Origin: Bacteroides intestinalis
GTDB lineage: Bacteria > Bacteroidota > Bacteroidia > Bacteroidales > Bacteroidaceae
DNA length: 64,000 nucleotides
Direction: 5' to 3'
NCBI RefSeq assembly: GCF_003464595.1
Contig: NZ_QRZF01000011.1
Span: 62,001 to 126,000, forward strand
The notes under the pieces are model-generated. The model saw only the letters and a list, made by a program, of their open reading frames with translations, made no database searches and was not told where the DNA came from. This document shows, piece by piece, positions 35,235-44,723 of the stretch; the first letter of the stretch is position 1; each line of letters opens with the position of its first letter. A program made the translations under genes and the position numbers.

Positions 35235-36074
35235 ATGATAAGAAAATATACCCAAATTGTAATTTGCTGCATATCCTTTATCGGATTGTGCGCGTTTTCA
35301 CCATATGCATCATCACAAGAGAGTATGACGCGTGAGGAACGTATCAAAGCTTTGGAAAGGCTAAAAATGGAAGATGAGAAAATAGAGGCTAATACAATAG
35401 GGCTGATTACCAAAAACGCACCTATAGAAATAGAGAAATTAGAACTTCCTCCACTTTCTGTTTTTTTGGACGCCGTAGTTGAAAATGCTACTGTGAAAAG
35501 AGCCCAGTCGCAAGTAGAACAAGTTAAGACTAAATACCGATTAGAAAAACGAAGTTGGTGGAACTATTTCCGTCTTAATGGTATGTATTCATATGGCCGA
35601 TACAATGTCATTGGTAACGCCAGTGATGAATTTACCCCTATGTATCAAACAACAATGTCAAGTGCACAACATAACTTTAATGTAGGAGCCAACGTCGGTT
35701 TTAGTCTCGGCGATATTATAAATCGTCCATTAAAATTAAAAGATTATCGCTACCAGATAGAACAATTACAGTATACCAAAGAAGAGGTTATGGAAGATCG
35801 ACGTTTACGCGTATTAGAGGCATACAATGCAGTAACGGAACAATTAGCCACAATTAGAGCAAAAGCAGAAACTGCAGCTTTGTATAACGCGCAAATGAAA
35901 ATTTCTGAAAATAATTTTATACAGGGAAAGATGGATATCATTTCTCTTTCTTTAGAGCGTTCACGACGTGCAGGTGCTGTAACTAGTTACGAACAAAGCC
36001 GAGTAGCCCTACACAATTCGATTGTGCTATTAGAGATGCTGACTAATGTGAAAATTTTAAAAGAAAAAAGATAG
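35235..36074 (+). CDS. Half-length TolC-like outer-membrane export protein
   Basis: 279 residues from ATG 35235, which begins a signal peptide (MIRKYTQIVICCISFIGLCA...SSQ); upstream in-frame ATGs would put a charged segment ahead of it. An N-terminal helix (MTREERIKALERLKMEDEKIE) precedes a single TolC-type repeat: a long amphipathic helix (VENATVKRAQSQVEQVKTKYRLEKRSWW), strands LNGMYSYGRYNVIG and FNVGANVGFSLGDI, then helices with EAYNAVTEQLATIRAKAE. Usual TolC proteins are 420-480 residues with two such repeats; this has about one. Presumably the outer-membrane component for polymer export, perhaps as a higher-order oligomer. Confidence 0.75.
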   Translation: MIRKYTQIVICCISFIGLCAFSPYASSQESMTREERIKALERLKMEDEKIEANTIGLITKNAPIEIEKLELPPLSVFLDAVVENATVKRAQSQVEQVKTKYRLEKRSWWNYFRLNGMYSYGRYNVIGNASDEFTPMYQTTMSSAQHNFNVGANVGFSLGDIINRPLKLKDYRYQIEQLQYTKEEVMEDRRLRVLEAYNAVTEQLATIRAKAETAALYNAQMKISENNFIQGKMDIISLSLERSRRAGAVTSYEQSRVALHNSIVLLEMLTNVKILKEKR

Positions 36075-36080
36075 AGCCCT

Positions 36081-38246
36081 ATGGATATAATGTTATTCAT
36101 ATCACAGTTCCTATACCGTATTCGCTACTGGTTATTATGGGGAACTCTTTTTGTTACAGGATTGGTAATTTACTTCACCCAATTTCTACCATATAGTTAC
36201 ACTGTGACAAGTAGTATCTATGCCGGCGTAACCAATTCGACTTCCCTTGATGGTTCTTCTATTAATTATATGGTTATAAATAGTACTTTTGATAATCTAG
36301 TCAACCTTGGTAAGTCACGCGGAACATTAGAAAAAGTATCTTTGCGTCTATTAGCAAACTCGTTAACTTTTGGTGAAGAATGGAAAGATAACCAATACAT
36401 CCAAGCCAAGCATTATCGACAATTACTCCAAATTACCCCAAAAGAAGTGTTGGCATTAGTTGACCGAAAAGATGTTGAAAAGACATTAGCTAATCTAACC
36501 GCTTATCGTAAACCAGATAATAATAATTTCATATATTCAATTTTCAATCGTCCTGTTGCATTTTATAGTGCAGCAGCATTGGATGGCATTAAAATAAAAC
36601 GTGTTGGAAATAGTGATATACTTGAAATTGAATATACGTCTGCAGACCCGGGCATTACTCAAAAGACTGTTGCCATTTTAATAGATGAGTTGATCAAGGC
36701 ATATGAAATTCTTCGATATAAATCTACCAATGATGTTATTGCCTATTTCATGGAACAAGTTCGACTTGCTAAACAAAGAATGAACGAGGAAGAAGATGAT
36801 TTAATGCATTATAATGTACAAGAACGTATCATTAACTATCCAGAAGAGACAAAAGCACTAGCGGGAACTCGTTATGAAGTTGAAGATCGTTTGGAAGAAG
36901 CCGAACGTATCTATGAATCTGCAGTAAGCTTACGTAACATGCTGGAGGATAAAATGGATATACGGGCCCAGATCATTCGCAATAATACAAATCTATTGCA
37001 AGAACTAAACAAGGTTAGTGCTTTGAATCAAAGTATCATGGAACGAGAAATTTTCACTTCTGACGATACTATGCCTACAGATGAGAACATACGGAAGGAA
37101 AAAGAGGCATTAAAAAAAGCAGAAGATAACATCAGTCATATATCAGACAATTTAAATGAATTCAATTTCACCAAAGAAGGCGTTGGCATTCAAGATATGG
37201 TGGTAGAATGGTTGGCAGCCTGTATAAATGAAGCTAAAGCCAAAGCTGAGCGCGAAGTATTAAAGAAACGCCAGTTAGAAATATTTGATCAATATAGCCA
37301 CATGTCTCCAATCGGAACACAGGTTAATAGAAAAGAACGTGCAATAGGCATTGCGGAAGATAATTACCGTACCCAGTTAAGAGGGCTAGCTGATGCAAAT
37401 CTGCGCCTGAAAAATATAGAGATGAGTACTAGTAATTTGCAAACAGTAGCTCCACCCGATTTTCCGTTAACAGATAATGGGCGTAGCCGCATGCTTTATA
37501 TTCTATTAGCCCTTATAGGAAGTATTGTATTTATCATAACCTATTTCTTGCTAATTGAGTTATTAGATCGTACTCTGCGTGACCCGATTCGCAGTAAACG
37601 CCTCACTGGCTTACCTGTAATTGCTGCTTTCAATGGCATTAGTAATTTAAAATTCCGTGGCTTCTTGAAAGTATGTAATCGTATTGCTGCTGCTTACAGT
37701 TGTCATCGGTTAAATCAATATTTATCCCCTAATCGTCCTAACGTCATCAACTTGATTAGTGTAAACAGCCGTGAGGGCAAGTCTTTTCTTTCTAAATACT
37801 TTATGGAATATTGGAAATCAGAAGGCTTGCGTGTACGTTTAGTATGTTATGATGTTGACTTTGAAGCAAGCAGTAGTAAATATGTACAAGCAGAGCAATT
37901 ATCAGACTTTTGGAATTTGAACGAAGCAGAACAAATACCAGATATTATCTTAGTAGAATACCCTCCTATCAAAGATGCTGCTATTCCTTTACCTGTGCTT
38001 CAAAAAGCTGATGTGAATCTGTTAGTGGCTAATGCTTGTCGTTTATGGCGTAATAGTGATAAAACAACGATTGCTCCTATTAAAGAAGCATTGAAAGATA
38101 CTCCATTTATGCTTTATCTGAATAATGCTGATAGAGATGTAGTGGAGTCTTTCACTGGCGAATTGCCTCCCAAAACTCCAACTCACTCATTCTTCAGCAG
38201 GTTGGCCCAACTAGGTCTGACATCTAAGAAAAATGAAGTAAAATAA
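36081..38246 (+). CDS. Wzc/GumC-like polysaccharide co-polymerase
   Basis: 721 residues. An N-terminal membrane helix (~13-32) and a C-terminal one (~474-496) flank a periplasmic domain of ~440 residues dominated by long coiled-coil helices (MEQVRLAKQRMNEEEDDLMHY, LEEAERIYESAVSLRNMLED). This is the topology of chain-length regulators. The cytoplasmic tail (~530-721) resembles a BY-kinase/ParA fold, with a degenerate P-loop SVNSREGKSFLSKYF, VRLVCYDVDFEASS at the Walker A' position and IILVEYPP at Walker B. No tyrosine-rich cluster follows, so kinase activity is doubtful. Six bp after the TolC-like gene. Confidence 0.85.
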   Translation: MDIMLFISQFLYRIRYWLLWGTLFVTGLVIYFTQFLPYSYTVTSSIYAGVTNSTSLDGSSINYMVINSTFDNLVNLGKSRGTLEKVSLRLLANSLTFGEEWKDNQYIQAKHYRQLLQITPKEVLALVDRKDVEKTLANLTAYRKPDNNNFIYSIFNRPVAFYSAAALDGIKIKRVGNSDILEIEYTSADPGITQKTVAILIDELIKAYEILRYKSTNDVIAYFMEQVRLAKQRMNEEEDDLMHYNVQERIINYPEETKALAGTRYEVEDRLEEAERIYESAVSLRNMLEDKMDIRAQIIRNNTNLLQELNKVSALNQSIMEREIFTSDDTMPTDENIRKEKEALKKAEDNISHISDNLNEFNFTKEGVGIQDMVVEWLAACINEAKAKAEREVLKKRQLEIFDQYSHMSPIGTQVNRKERAIGIAEDNYRTQLRGLADANLRLKNIEMSTSNLQTVAPPDFPLTDNGRSRMLYILLALIGSIVFIITYFLLIELLDRTLRDPIRSKRLTGLPVIAAFNGISNLKFRGFLKVCNRIAAAYSCHRLNQYLSPNRPNVINLISVNSREGKSFLSKYFMEYWKSEGLRVRLVCYDVDFEASSSKYVQAEQLSDFWNLNEAEQIPDIILVEYPPIKDAAIPLPVLQKADVNLLVANACRLWRNSDKTTIAPIKEALKDTPFMLYLNNADRDVVESFTGELPPKTPTHSFFSRLAQLGLTSKKNEVK

Positions 38247-38268
38247 CAATTTAAAAGAGAATAGAATA

Positions 38269-39732
38269 ATGGCATATAACAGCCGATACCCCATTCGCGA
38301 ATTGCCTCCACAAGCAGTACTTGTTTCTGTACTGTTGGTGGGGTTAATAGCTATTACATATGCCATCATTACTCAAAAACTATTAATTGCCGCTATTATT
38401 ATTAGCATGCCCTTAGCGGCTATTATATTATTTTATGGACTCCAAGCTCCTCGCTTCAGCTATTTAATATATGCCACGTATTCGTTCTTTTTTATCGCAA
38501 TAATGCGCTATACACGCACAACAGGGTTAAGTGTAATTCTAGATATACTTTTGGTATACATGGCGATATCCATACTTTTCTCCTTTCTTCGAAGTAAGGC
38601 AGACATAAAGTTAACGAATGCCATAAATATATTGACCATTAGTTATATTCCTTGGATATTGTTCATTTTGTTTCAGTTCTTAAATCCGGGAATACAATCC
38701 GAAGGTATCACAAAAGGAATTCGCATCATGATATTGGAGACATTTGTGCTTTATATAGTCTCATCTTTACTGGCTGACAAACCCAGAACATTAAAAATAG
38801 GATTAATAACTGTAGGAGTATTCGTTACAATCGCATTTTTCAAATTATGGTGCCAGAAACATTTTGGTTTCGATTATGCCGAAAGAGAGTGGCTTGTGGA
38901 TACTGAAAGCTGGAGAACACATATAATAAATACAGGAATCCGCTATTTTTCCATTTTTACTGATGCCAGTAATTTTGGGGCATGTATGGGACTTATAACA
39001 ACTGTATATGCTATTATCGGTATACATACACATAACAAACGATTATTATACTTTTACTTAGCTGTAGCGATAATGGGGTTAATCGGTATGTTTATGTCCG
39101 GCACGCGTGGTGCTATTATAATTCCTATAGCTGGAAGCGCACTCTACTGCCTCCTCTGCAAAAATATAAAAATATTTGCAACTACGGCACTTGTCGGTAT
39201 ATTCATCTTTTCATTTTTTGTATTTACTAATATTGGAGAAGGAAATTCTTTTATACGACGCATGAGAACCTCTTTTCGTCCTACAGAAGATGCATCTTTT
39301 AATGTTCGTTCCGAAAACCGTAAAGAAATTGCAATATATCTAAAAAATCATCCATGGGGAGTTGGTATAGATGAAAGTATTCCTAAGTTGTGGAAGAAAG
39401 GAGATCTATATGAAGAAGGAACTCTCCCACCCGACTCTTACTATGTAAGAATATGGATACAAACCGGTTATGTGGGGTTGAATCTTTACCTTGCCATATT
39501 AATTGTAGTGATACTCCGATGTTGCTACATTGTCATGTTCCGCATCAAGAACAAGGAATTACATCATATACTGGCAGCTTTAACTTGTGGAGTCTTCGGA
39601 ATATGGGTTAATGGCTATACAGGCGAAGCTATGAACACAGCTCCTACCGATTTTCTCATAGTTGCTTCATTAGCATTCATTATGAACGGCCCTTATATAG
39701 ACAAACAGATTACTCAAGAAAAATCAATATAA
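38269..39732 (+). CDS. O-antigen ligase/polymerase (Wzy-like) membrane protein
   Basis: 487 residues with about eleven hydrophobic segments and one large periplasmic loop (~328-385) containing RRMRTSFRPTEDASFNVRSENR and the PWGVGIDE motif, the O-antigen ligase/polymerase signature. Expected to join lipid-linked repeat units into polymer at the periplasmic face. It sits between the Wzc-like gene and the glycosyltransferases, as a polymerase would. Confidence 0.85.
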   Translation: MAYNSRYPIRELPPQAVLVSVLLVGLIAITYAIITQKLLIAAIIISMPLAAIILFYGLQAPRFSYLIYATYSFFFIAIMRYTRTTGLSVILDILLVYMAISILFSFLRSKADIKLTNAINILTISYIPWILFILFQFLNPGIQSEGITKGIRIMILETFVLYIVSSLLADKPRTLKIGLITVGVFVTIAFFKLWCQKHFGFDYAEREWLVDTESWRTHIINTGIRYFSIFTDASNFGACMGLITTVYAIIGIHTHNKRLLYFYLAVAIMGLIGMFMSGTRGAIIIPIAGSALYCLLCKNIKIFATTALVGIFIFSFFVFTNIGEGNSFIRRMRTSFRPTEDASFNVRSENRKEIAIYLKNHPWGVGIDESIPKLWKKGDLYEEGTLPPDSYYVRIWIQTGYVGLNLYLAILIVVILRCCYIVMFRIKNKELHHILAALTCGVFGIWVNGYTGEAMNTAPTDFLIVASLAFIMNGPYIDKQITQEKSI

Positions 39733-39751
39733 AAACAAGTAATATCATATC

Positions 39752-40978
39752 ATGAGCGAGATTTTTTCCATATTCAATCCCGATTGGTGGGTAGATGAAA
39801 ACAACAATGCTTTACAAATTGCAGATGCCATTTTGTTCTTGTTGCTGAGCATTCCAGTGTTATATCTTTTTGTATGTGCACTTTTTTCGTTGGGGAAATA
39901 CAAGAATCCCTATCCTCCTGCTAAAGTACACCACCGTTTTCTTGTATTGTTTACAGTATTACGTAATGGTAAAGAAGTGATTCACTCTATAAATAGTTTC
40001 TTGGATACTCAACTTTATCCACGTGATAAGTATGACATAGCCGTTGCAGCGACTCAATTGCCGGAAGAGGATTTAGTAACTCTGCTTCAGATGCCAGTTA
40101 ACATTGTTGTTCCCGATAAAGAACAATGCACGAAAGTTTATGCTATCCAGCAAGTTATGGAGCGTTATTCTCCTGCAGAGTACGATATGGTTATTATTTT
40201 TAATTCTGATAATCGAATTGTTCCTAATGCATTAAACTTGTTCAACAATGCATACTATTCCGGATGCGATGCTATCCAGGCGCACCGAATGACCGAAAAT
40301 CTAACTACCAGTATTGCCGTATTAAATGCCACCAGTGAAGAAATTAATAATAATATCTTCCGTAAAGCGCATACACGCATGGGATTTTCTTCTGCATTAA
40401 TAGGTTCAGCTATGGCATTTGATTTTCCAATGTTCCATGAAATAGCACCTAAACTGAAAGGTTCTGATTTAAGTAAAGCGATGGAAACAGCACTGTTACA
40501 ACAGAACATCTACACGGAATATATGGAAGAAGTAGTATGTTATAGTAAGAAAGAAGAAAGTGCCAATGGATATGAGGCCCAACGTATTGGTTGGCTCCGT
40601 TCACAGTATAGCAGTACTATCCTCGCACTAAAAAAACTGCCGATAACTCTGCTTAAAGGGGAATGGGACTACGCTCTCAAACTTTTCCAATGGTTAATGC
40701 CGTCACGCTTTCTACTTATAGCTCTTATCACCTTATGTGCCATTGGTATTACCCTCCTTGATTGGACACTTAGCTTTAAATGGTATACCCTTTTGGGTGT
40801 CATTATTATTACATTTATAATGGCGCTACCGGATGGAGAAGTAAACAAACGGTTCAAACACTCCATATGGGCATTGCCAATCTTAGTATTTGCAAGTCTA
40901 TTTAGTCATATTACACGTTTCTTCCAAAAAAAGAAAACTCCCAAAGACAAAAAGACAGAAGAGTCTGAAAATAAATAG
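39752..40978 (+). CDS. Membrane-anchored family 2 glycosyltransferase
   Basis: 408 residues. One N-terminal helix (~26-48), a GT2 catalytic domain (~60-300) and two or three C-terminal helices (~308-385), ending in a Lys-rich tail. GT2 features: FLVLFTVLRNGKEVIHSINSFL, the metal site NSDN in VIIFNSDNRIV instead of DxD, and QRIGWLRSQY resembling the Q-x-x-R-W product-binding motif of processive enzymes. Substrate not predictable. Nineteen bp after the polymerase gene. Confidence 0.8.
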   Translation: MSEIFSIFNPDWWVDENNNALQIADAILFLLLSIPVLYLFVCALFSLGKYKNPYPPAKVHHRFLVLFTVLRNGKEVIHSINSFLDTQLYPRDKYDIAVAATQLPEEDLVTLLQMPVNIVVPDKEQCTKVYAIQQVMERYSPAEYDMVIIFNSDNRIVPNALNLFNNAYYSGCDAIQAHRMTENLTTSIAVLNATSEEINNNIFRKAHTRMGFSSALIGSAMAFDFPMFHEIAPKLKGSDLSKAMETALLQQNIYTEYMEEVVCYSKKEESANGYEAQRIGWLRSQYSSTILALKKLPITLLKGEWDYALKLFQWLMPSRFLLIALITLCAIGITLLDWTLSFKWYTLLGVIIITFIMALPDGEVNKRFKHSIWALPILVFASLFSHITRFFQKKKTPKDKKTEESENK

Positions 40979-40983
40979 AAAAC

Positions 40984-42105
40984 ATGAAGATAGCTATTGA
41001 AGCGCAACGTATTTTTCGCCCCAATAAACACGGTATGGACTTTGTTGCATTAGAAACCATACGTGAATTGCAGAAAAGGGACGACGGTAATGAATATTAC
41101 ATTATTGTCGCTCCCGGGGAAGATCGCTGCTTGGAAGAGTCGACAAATCTATCCATCATAGAGCTAAAATGTCCAACTTATCCTCTTTGGGAACAGATAG
41201 CGTTGCCGCGTGTACTAAAACGTTTAAAAGTCGATTTACTTCATTGTACTTCAAACACAGCTCCCTTGTGGTGTCCCGTACCTCTGGTTCTGACACTGCA
41301 TGATATAATCTATTTGGAACCGAGACAACACCGAAGTCCTTCCCTTTATCAGGAATTAGGTTGGCATTATCGTCGAATCATAGTACCACGTATTTTAAAG
41401 AAATGCAAAAAAATAATAACGGTCTCACATTTTGAATGTAATCGTATCCGTAAAGCATTAAATATTCCAACAGAACGTATTACAGCAATATATAATGGAT
41501 ATAATACTCACTTTTTTCCACAGGATAAAATTGATATGCGTATAGTCCACCAATATATTCCAGAAAAGGACTTCCTATTCTTTCTCGGTAATACCGATCC
41601 TAAAAAGAATGCTGTGCGTACTTTGAAAGCATATAGTCTATATCTGCAACAGTCCGGCATAAAGCGACCGCTTCTAATCGCTGATTTGAAAGAAGAATAT
41701 ATTGATAACTTGCTACAGCAAGAGGGAATCTCTGATATTAAATCATATCTATATTATCCAGGTTACATTGCCAACCATGACTTGGCAACACTTTATAATG
41801 CAGCTTTTGCATTCCTCTACCCATCACTCCGTGAGAGTTTTGGTATTCCAATGATAGAAGCGATGGCGTGTGGAGTGCCCATCATTATCGGAAATACTTC
41901 CGCAATGCCTGAAGTTTCCGGTCCGGGTGCATTAGCCGTCGACCCATACAAACCGGAAGAGATCGCCAATATGTTATTAAGATTAGAGGTAGATGAAACT
42001 TTATATCTGAAGCAAAGAAATTATGGATTGCTTCGGGCACAACAGTTTTCATGGGCAAAGACTGCTAATGAATTAGTCCAACTATACCACAGTCTGAGAT
42101 TATGA
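40984..42105 (+). CDS. Family 4 glycosyltransferase
   Basis: 373 residues, GT-B fold. N-terminal half MKIAIEAQRIFRPNKHGMDF with LHDIIYLEPRQHRSPS; C-terminal nucleotide-sugar domain with FFLGNTDPKKNAVRTLKAY, YPGYIANHDLATLYNAAFAFLYPSLRESFGIPMIEAMACGVPIIIGNTSAMPEV split over ~262-322. The E-x7-E motif (ESFGIPMIEAM) is intact, as expected for a retaining GT4. Start 5 bp after the previous stop; stop overlaps the next start (ATGA). Confidence 0.88.
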   Translation: MKIAIEAQRIFRPNKHGMDFVALETIRELQKRDDGNEYYIIVAPGEDRCLEESTNLSIIELKCPTYPLWEQIALPRVLKRLKVDLLHCTSNTAPLWCPVPLVLTLHDIIYLEPRQHRSPSLYQELGWHYRRIIVPRILKKCKKIITVSHFECNRIRKALNIPTERITAIYNGYNTHFFPQDKIDMRIVHQYIPEKDFLFFLGNTDPKKNAVRTLKAYSLYLQQSGIKRPLLIADLKEEYIDNLLQQEGISDIKSYLYYPGYIANHDLATLYNAAFAFLYPSLRESFGIPMIEAMACGVPIIIGNTSAMPEVSGPGALAVDPYKPEEIANMLLRLEVDETLYLKQRNYGLLRAQQFSWAKTANELVQLYHSLRL

Positions 42106-43262
42106 ACCTGTTTAATCAGCAAAATATGAAAGCTCTTTTTCTCGTTTTTTACGGTTTTCAAGAGTACAACGGAATCAGTAAAAAAATAAAGTATCAGGTG
42201 AATGCCTTGAAAAAGTGCGGTTTGGACATCCGAACTTGCTATTATGAAGTTGCACCTGATGGGAGCAGACAATGGCTAATAGATAATAAGACACTAACAA
42301 ATCTTGGTAAAGGCATTATAGCTAAGCTAAAAAAACGCATATCCTTCCACCCTATCATCCGCTATGTGGAAGAAGAAAACATATCACTCATATATATACG
42401 TTCCTATCACAATGCCAATCCCTTCACGATACATTTTGTGAAAGAATTAAAGAAAAGGAATGTGAAAATTCTCCTGGAAATACCAACCTATCCTTACGAT
42501 CAAGAGTATTTTTCAGTCAAAGAGAAGATACAATTGTATACCGACAAATTATTTCGCCATACATTTTGCAAATATATCGATGCCATTGTAACTTTCTCCA
42601 ATGATACGGAGATTTTCGGCCGTCGCACTATACGGATTTCTAATGGCATAGATTTCAGCAATATCCCACTAAGAACAACTGTACATGATTTAAAAAAAGA
42701 ACTGCATCTAATAGGTGTGGCCGAAATACACTTTTGGCATGGCTTCGACCGTTTAATCAAAGGGCTGGGAGAATACTATAGTAATCATCCTGAATACAAA
42801 GTCTATTTCCACCTTGTAGGTAATATTACCGGTGAAAGAGAAAATCAAGAAATTAGAACTCCCATACGTAAATACGGATTGAAACCATACGTCATTTTGT
42901 ATGGAGCACAACACGGTGAAGCACTAAATGCTCTTTTTGAACAAGCAGATTTTGCTATTGGCAGTTTAGCTCGCCATCGTAGTGGAATATACAATATTAA
43001 AACATTAAAAAACAGAGAGTATGCTGCACGAGGTTTTTCCTTCATCTATTCAGAGACAGACGAGGACTTCGACCAAATGCCTTATGTACTAAAAGCCGTT
43101 GCTGACGAAAGCCCTATCAACATTCCGCAATTAATATCTTTTTGCCGTTCGCAATCTGTATCACCGCAAGCGATAAGAGATTCTATCCGACATCTATCGT
43201 GGGAAGAGCAAATGAAAAAGGTGTACGAAGACCGGATATTCCGGACCTCACAAAATATATAG
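42102..43262 (+). CDS. Glycosyltransferase, GT4-like
   Basis: 386 residues, GT-B fold by pattern: MKALFLVFYGFQEYNGISKKIKYQ N-terminus, LLEIPTYPYDQEY, NGIDFSNIPLR at the domain hinge, VAEIHFWHGFDRLIKGLGEYY, HLVGNITGE and YGAQHGEALNALFEQADFAIGSLARHRSGIYNIKTLKNREYAARG. The usual E-x7-E motif is not obvious. Start by overlap with the previous stop at 42102; a second in-frame ATG (42126, MKALFLV) is equally plausible. Confidence 0.75.
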   Translation: MNLFNQQNMKALFLVFYGFQEYNGISKKIKYQVNALKKCGLDIRTCYYEVAPDGSRQWLIDNKTLTNLGKGIIAKLKKRISFHPIIRYVEEENISLIYIRSYHNANPFTIHFVKELKKRNVKILLEIPTYPYDQEYFSVKEKIQLYTDKLFRHTFCKYIDAIVTFSNDTEIFGRRTIRISNGIDFSNIPLRTTVHDLKKELHLIGVAEIHFWHGFDRLIKGLGEYYSNHPEYKVYFHLVGNITGERENQEIRTPIRKYGLKPYVILYGAQHGEALNALFEQADFAIGSLARHRSGIYNIKTLKNREYAARGFSFIYSETDEDFDQMPYVLKAVADESPINIPQLISFCRSQSVSPQAIRDSIRHLSWEEQMKKVYEDRIFRTSQNI

Positions 43263-43268
43263 TAACTT

Positions 43269-44723
43269 ATGGCAAGTATCAAACAGCAAATGCTTTCGGG
43301 AGTATTCTATACGGCAATCGCCAGATATTCAGGCATTGTCATTTCTTTGATAATAACAGCTATATTGGCACGTCTGTTAAGTCCGGATGATTTTGGCATC
43401 GTAGCTGTAGCCACCGTTATCATCAACTTTTTTGGCATATTTGCCAATATCGGCATACCTGCCGCCATTATCCAGAATAAAGAGTTGACAAATAAGGATA
43501 TGAATAGCATATATATGTTTACAATATGGATAGGAGGAATATTAAGTGTGTTATTTTTCCTATCTTCATGGAGCATTGCAACTTTTTATCAGGACAACCG
43601 ACTTGTTCTCATCTGCCAATTATTATCTATTTGCCTTTTTTTTACTGCCGCCTCTATTGTGCCCAATGCTTTATTTTATAGAGACAAAGATTTCAAGTTC
43701 ATCGCATTTCGCACATGCATTGTACAAGTAATAGCAGGAGTATTATCCATTTTAGCGGCTATTAAGGGAGTAGGTTTATATACATTGGTTATTCAACCAA
43801 TTTTATCCGGTTTACTTGTTTGGATAATTTCATTGAAAAAATATCCCCAACAACTTCAATGGACTTTGGGAATAGGAAGTGTTCGAAAAATCTGGAATTA
43901 CTCCATGTATCAATTTCTTTTCAGCATTGTAAACTACTTCACCCGTAATCTGGATAAACTTTTAATCGGAAAATATATGGGGCTAACACCACTTGGATAC
44001 TACGAAAAATCATATCGTCTGATGATGCTTCCTTTGCAAAATATGACATATATCATTACTCCTGTAATGCACCCTATCCTGAGTGATTATCAAAATGATA
44101 TGAACAAATTGGGACATACCCATGAACGTATTATGCGTCTACTGGCTTTCATCGGTTTTCCACTTAGTATAGTACTTCTTTTTTGTGCCAGGGAACTTAT
44201 TTTATGTATTTTTGGAGAACAATGGCTACCTTCCATTCCTGTTTTCCAAATATTGTCACTCACTGTAGGTTTACAGTTATTATTATCTTCTTCAGGCTCA
44301 TTTTACCAAGCAGGTAATGATACTCGAGGACTTTTTATTTGTGGAGCATTTTCTGCATTAACAAGTATAATTGGCCTCCTCATTGGGATCTTTTATTTTC
44401 ACTCATTGGAAGCTGTGGCTTGGTGTGTTTTCATTTCATTTTGTTTAAATTTCATACAATGTTACTGGCAATTATATCGCTTTATGCTTCACAGAAGCCT
44501 CTTTTTGTGTTATCGCCAACTCCTATCACCATCAATATTAAGCTGTATTATAGGCTGCACATTATATTTTGTATCAAGACTTATCGAAGATTACAACATC
44601 ATTCTATCCTTATTTTCTAAAGCAATTATTAGCCTCATTTTGTGGATCGTATACATACAGTTCACCAAAGAATATGATATATTTGCAAAAATAAGAAATA
44701 TCTTAAACAGAAGAAGAAAATGA
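43269..44723 (+). CDS. Lipid-linked oligosaccharide flippase (Wzx, MOP superfamily)
   Basis: 484 residues, 12-14 hydrophobic segments, beginning MASIKQQMLSGVFYTAIARY. The polysaccharide-synthase MOP signature is present: LARLLSPDDFGIVAVATVI, NFFGIFANIGIPAAIIQ and NLDKLLIGKYMGLTPLGYYEKSYRL. Moves undecaprenyl-PP-linked repeat units across the inner membrane. Only flippase in the locus, which with the polymerase and Wzc-like protein makes this a Wzx/Wzy-dependent pathway. Overlaps the next gene by ATGA. Confidence 0.9.
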   Translation: MASIKQQMLSGVFYTAIARYSGIVISLIITAILARLLSPDDFGIVAVATVIINFFGIFANIGIPAAIIQNKELTNKDMNSIYMFTIWIGGILSVLFFLSSWSIATFYQDNRLVLICQLLSICLFFTAASIVPNALFYRDKDFKFIAFRTCIVQVIAGVLSILAAIKGVGLYTLVIQPILSGLLVWIISLKKYPQQLQWTLGIGSVRKIWNYSMYQFLFSIVNYFTRNLDKLLIGKYMGLTPLGYYEKSYRLMMLPLQNMTYIITPVMHPILSDYQNDMNKLGHTHERIMRLLAFIGFPLSIVLLFCARELILCIFGEQWLPSIPVFQILSLTVGLQLLLSSSGSFYQAGNDTRGLFICGAFSALTSIIGLLIGIFYFHSLEAVAWCVFISFCLNFIQCYWQLYRFMLHRSLFLCYRQLLSPSILSCIIGCTLYFVSRLIEDYNIILSLFSKAIISLILWIVYIQFTKEYDIFAKIRNILNRRRK

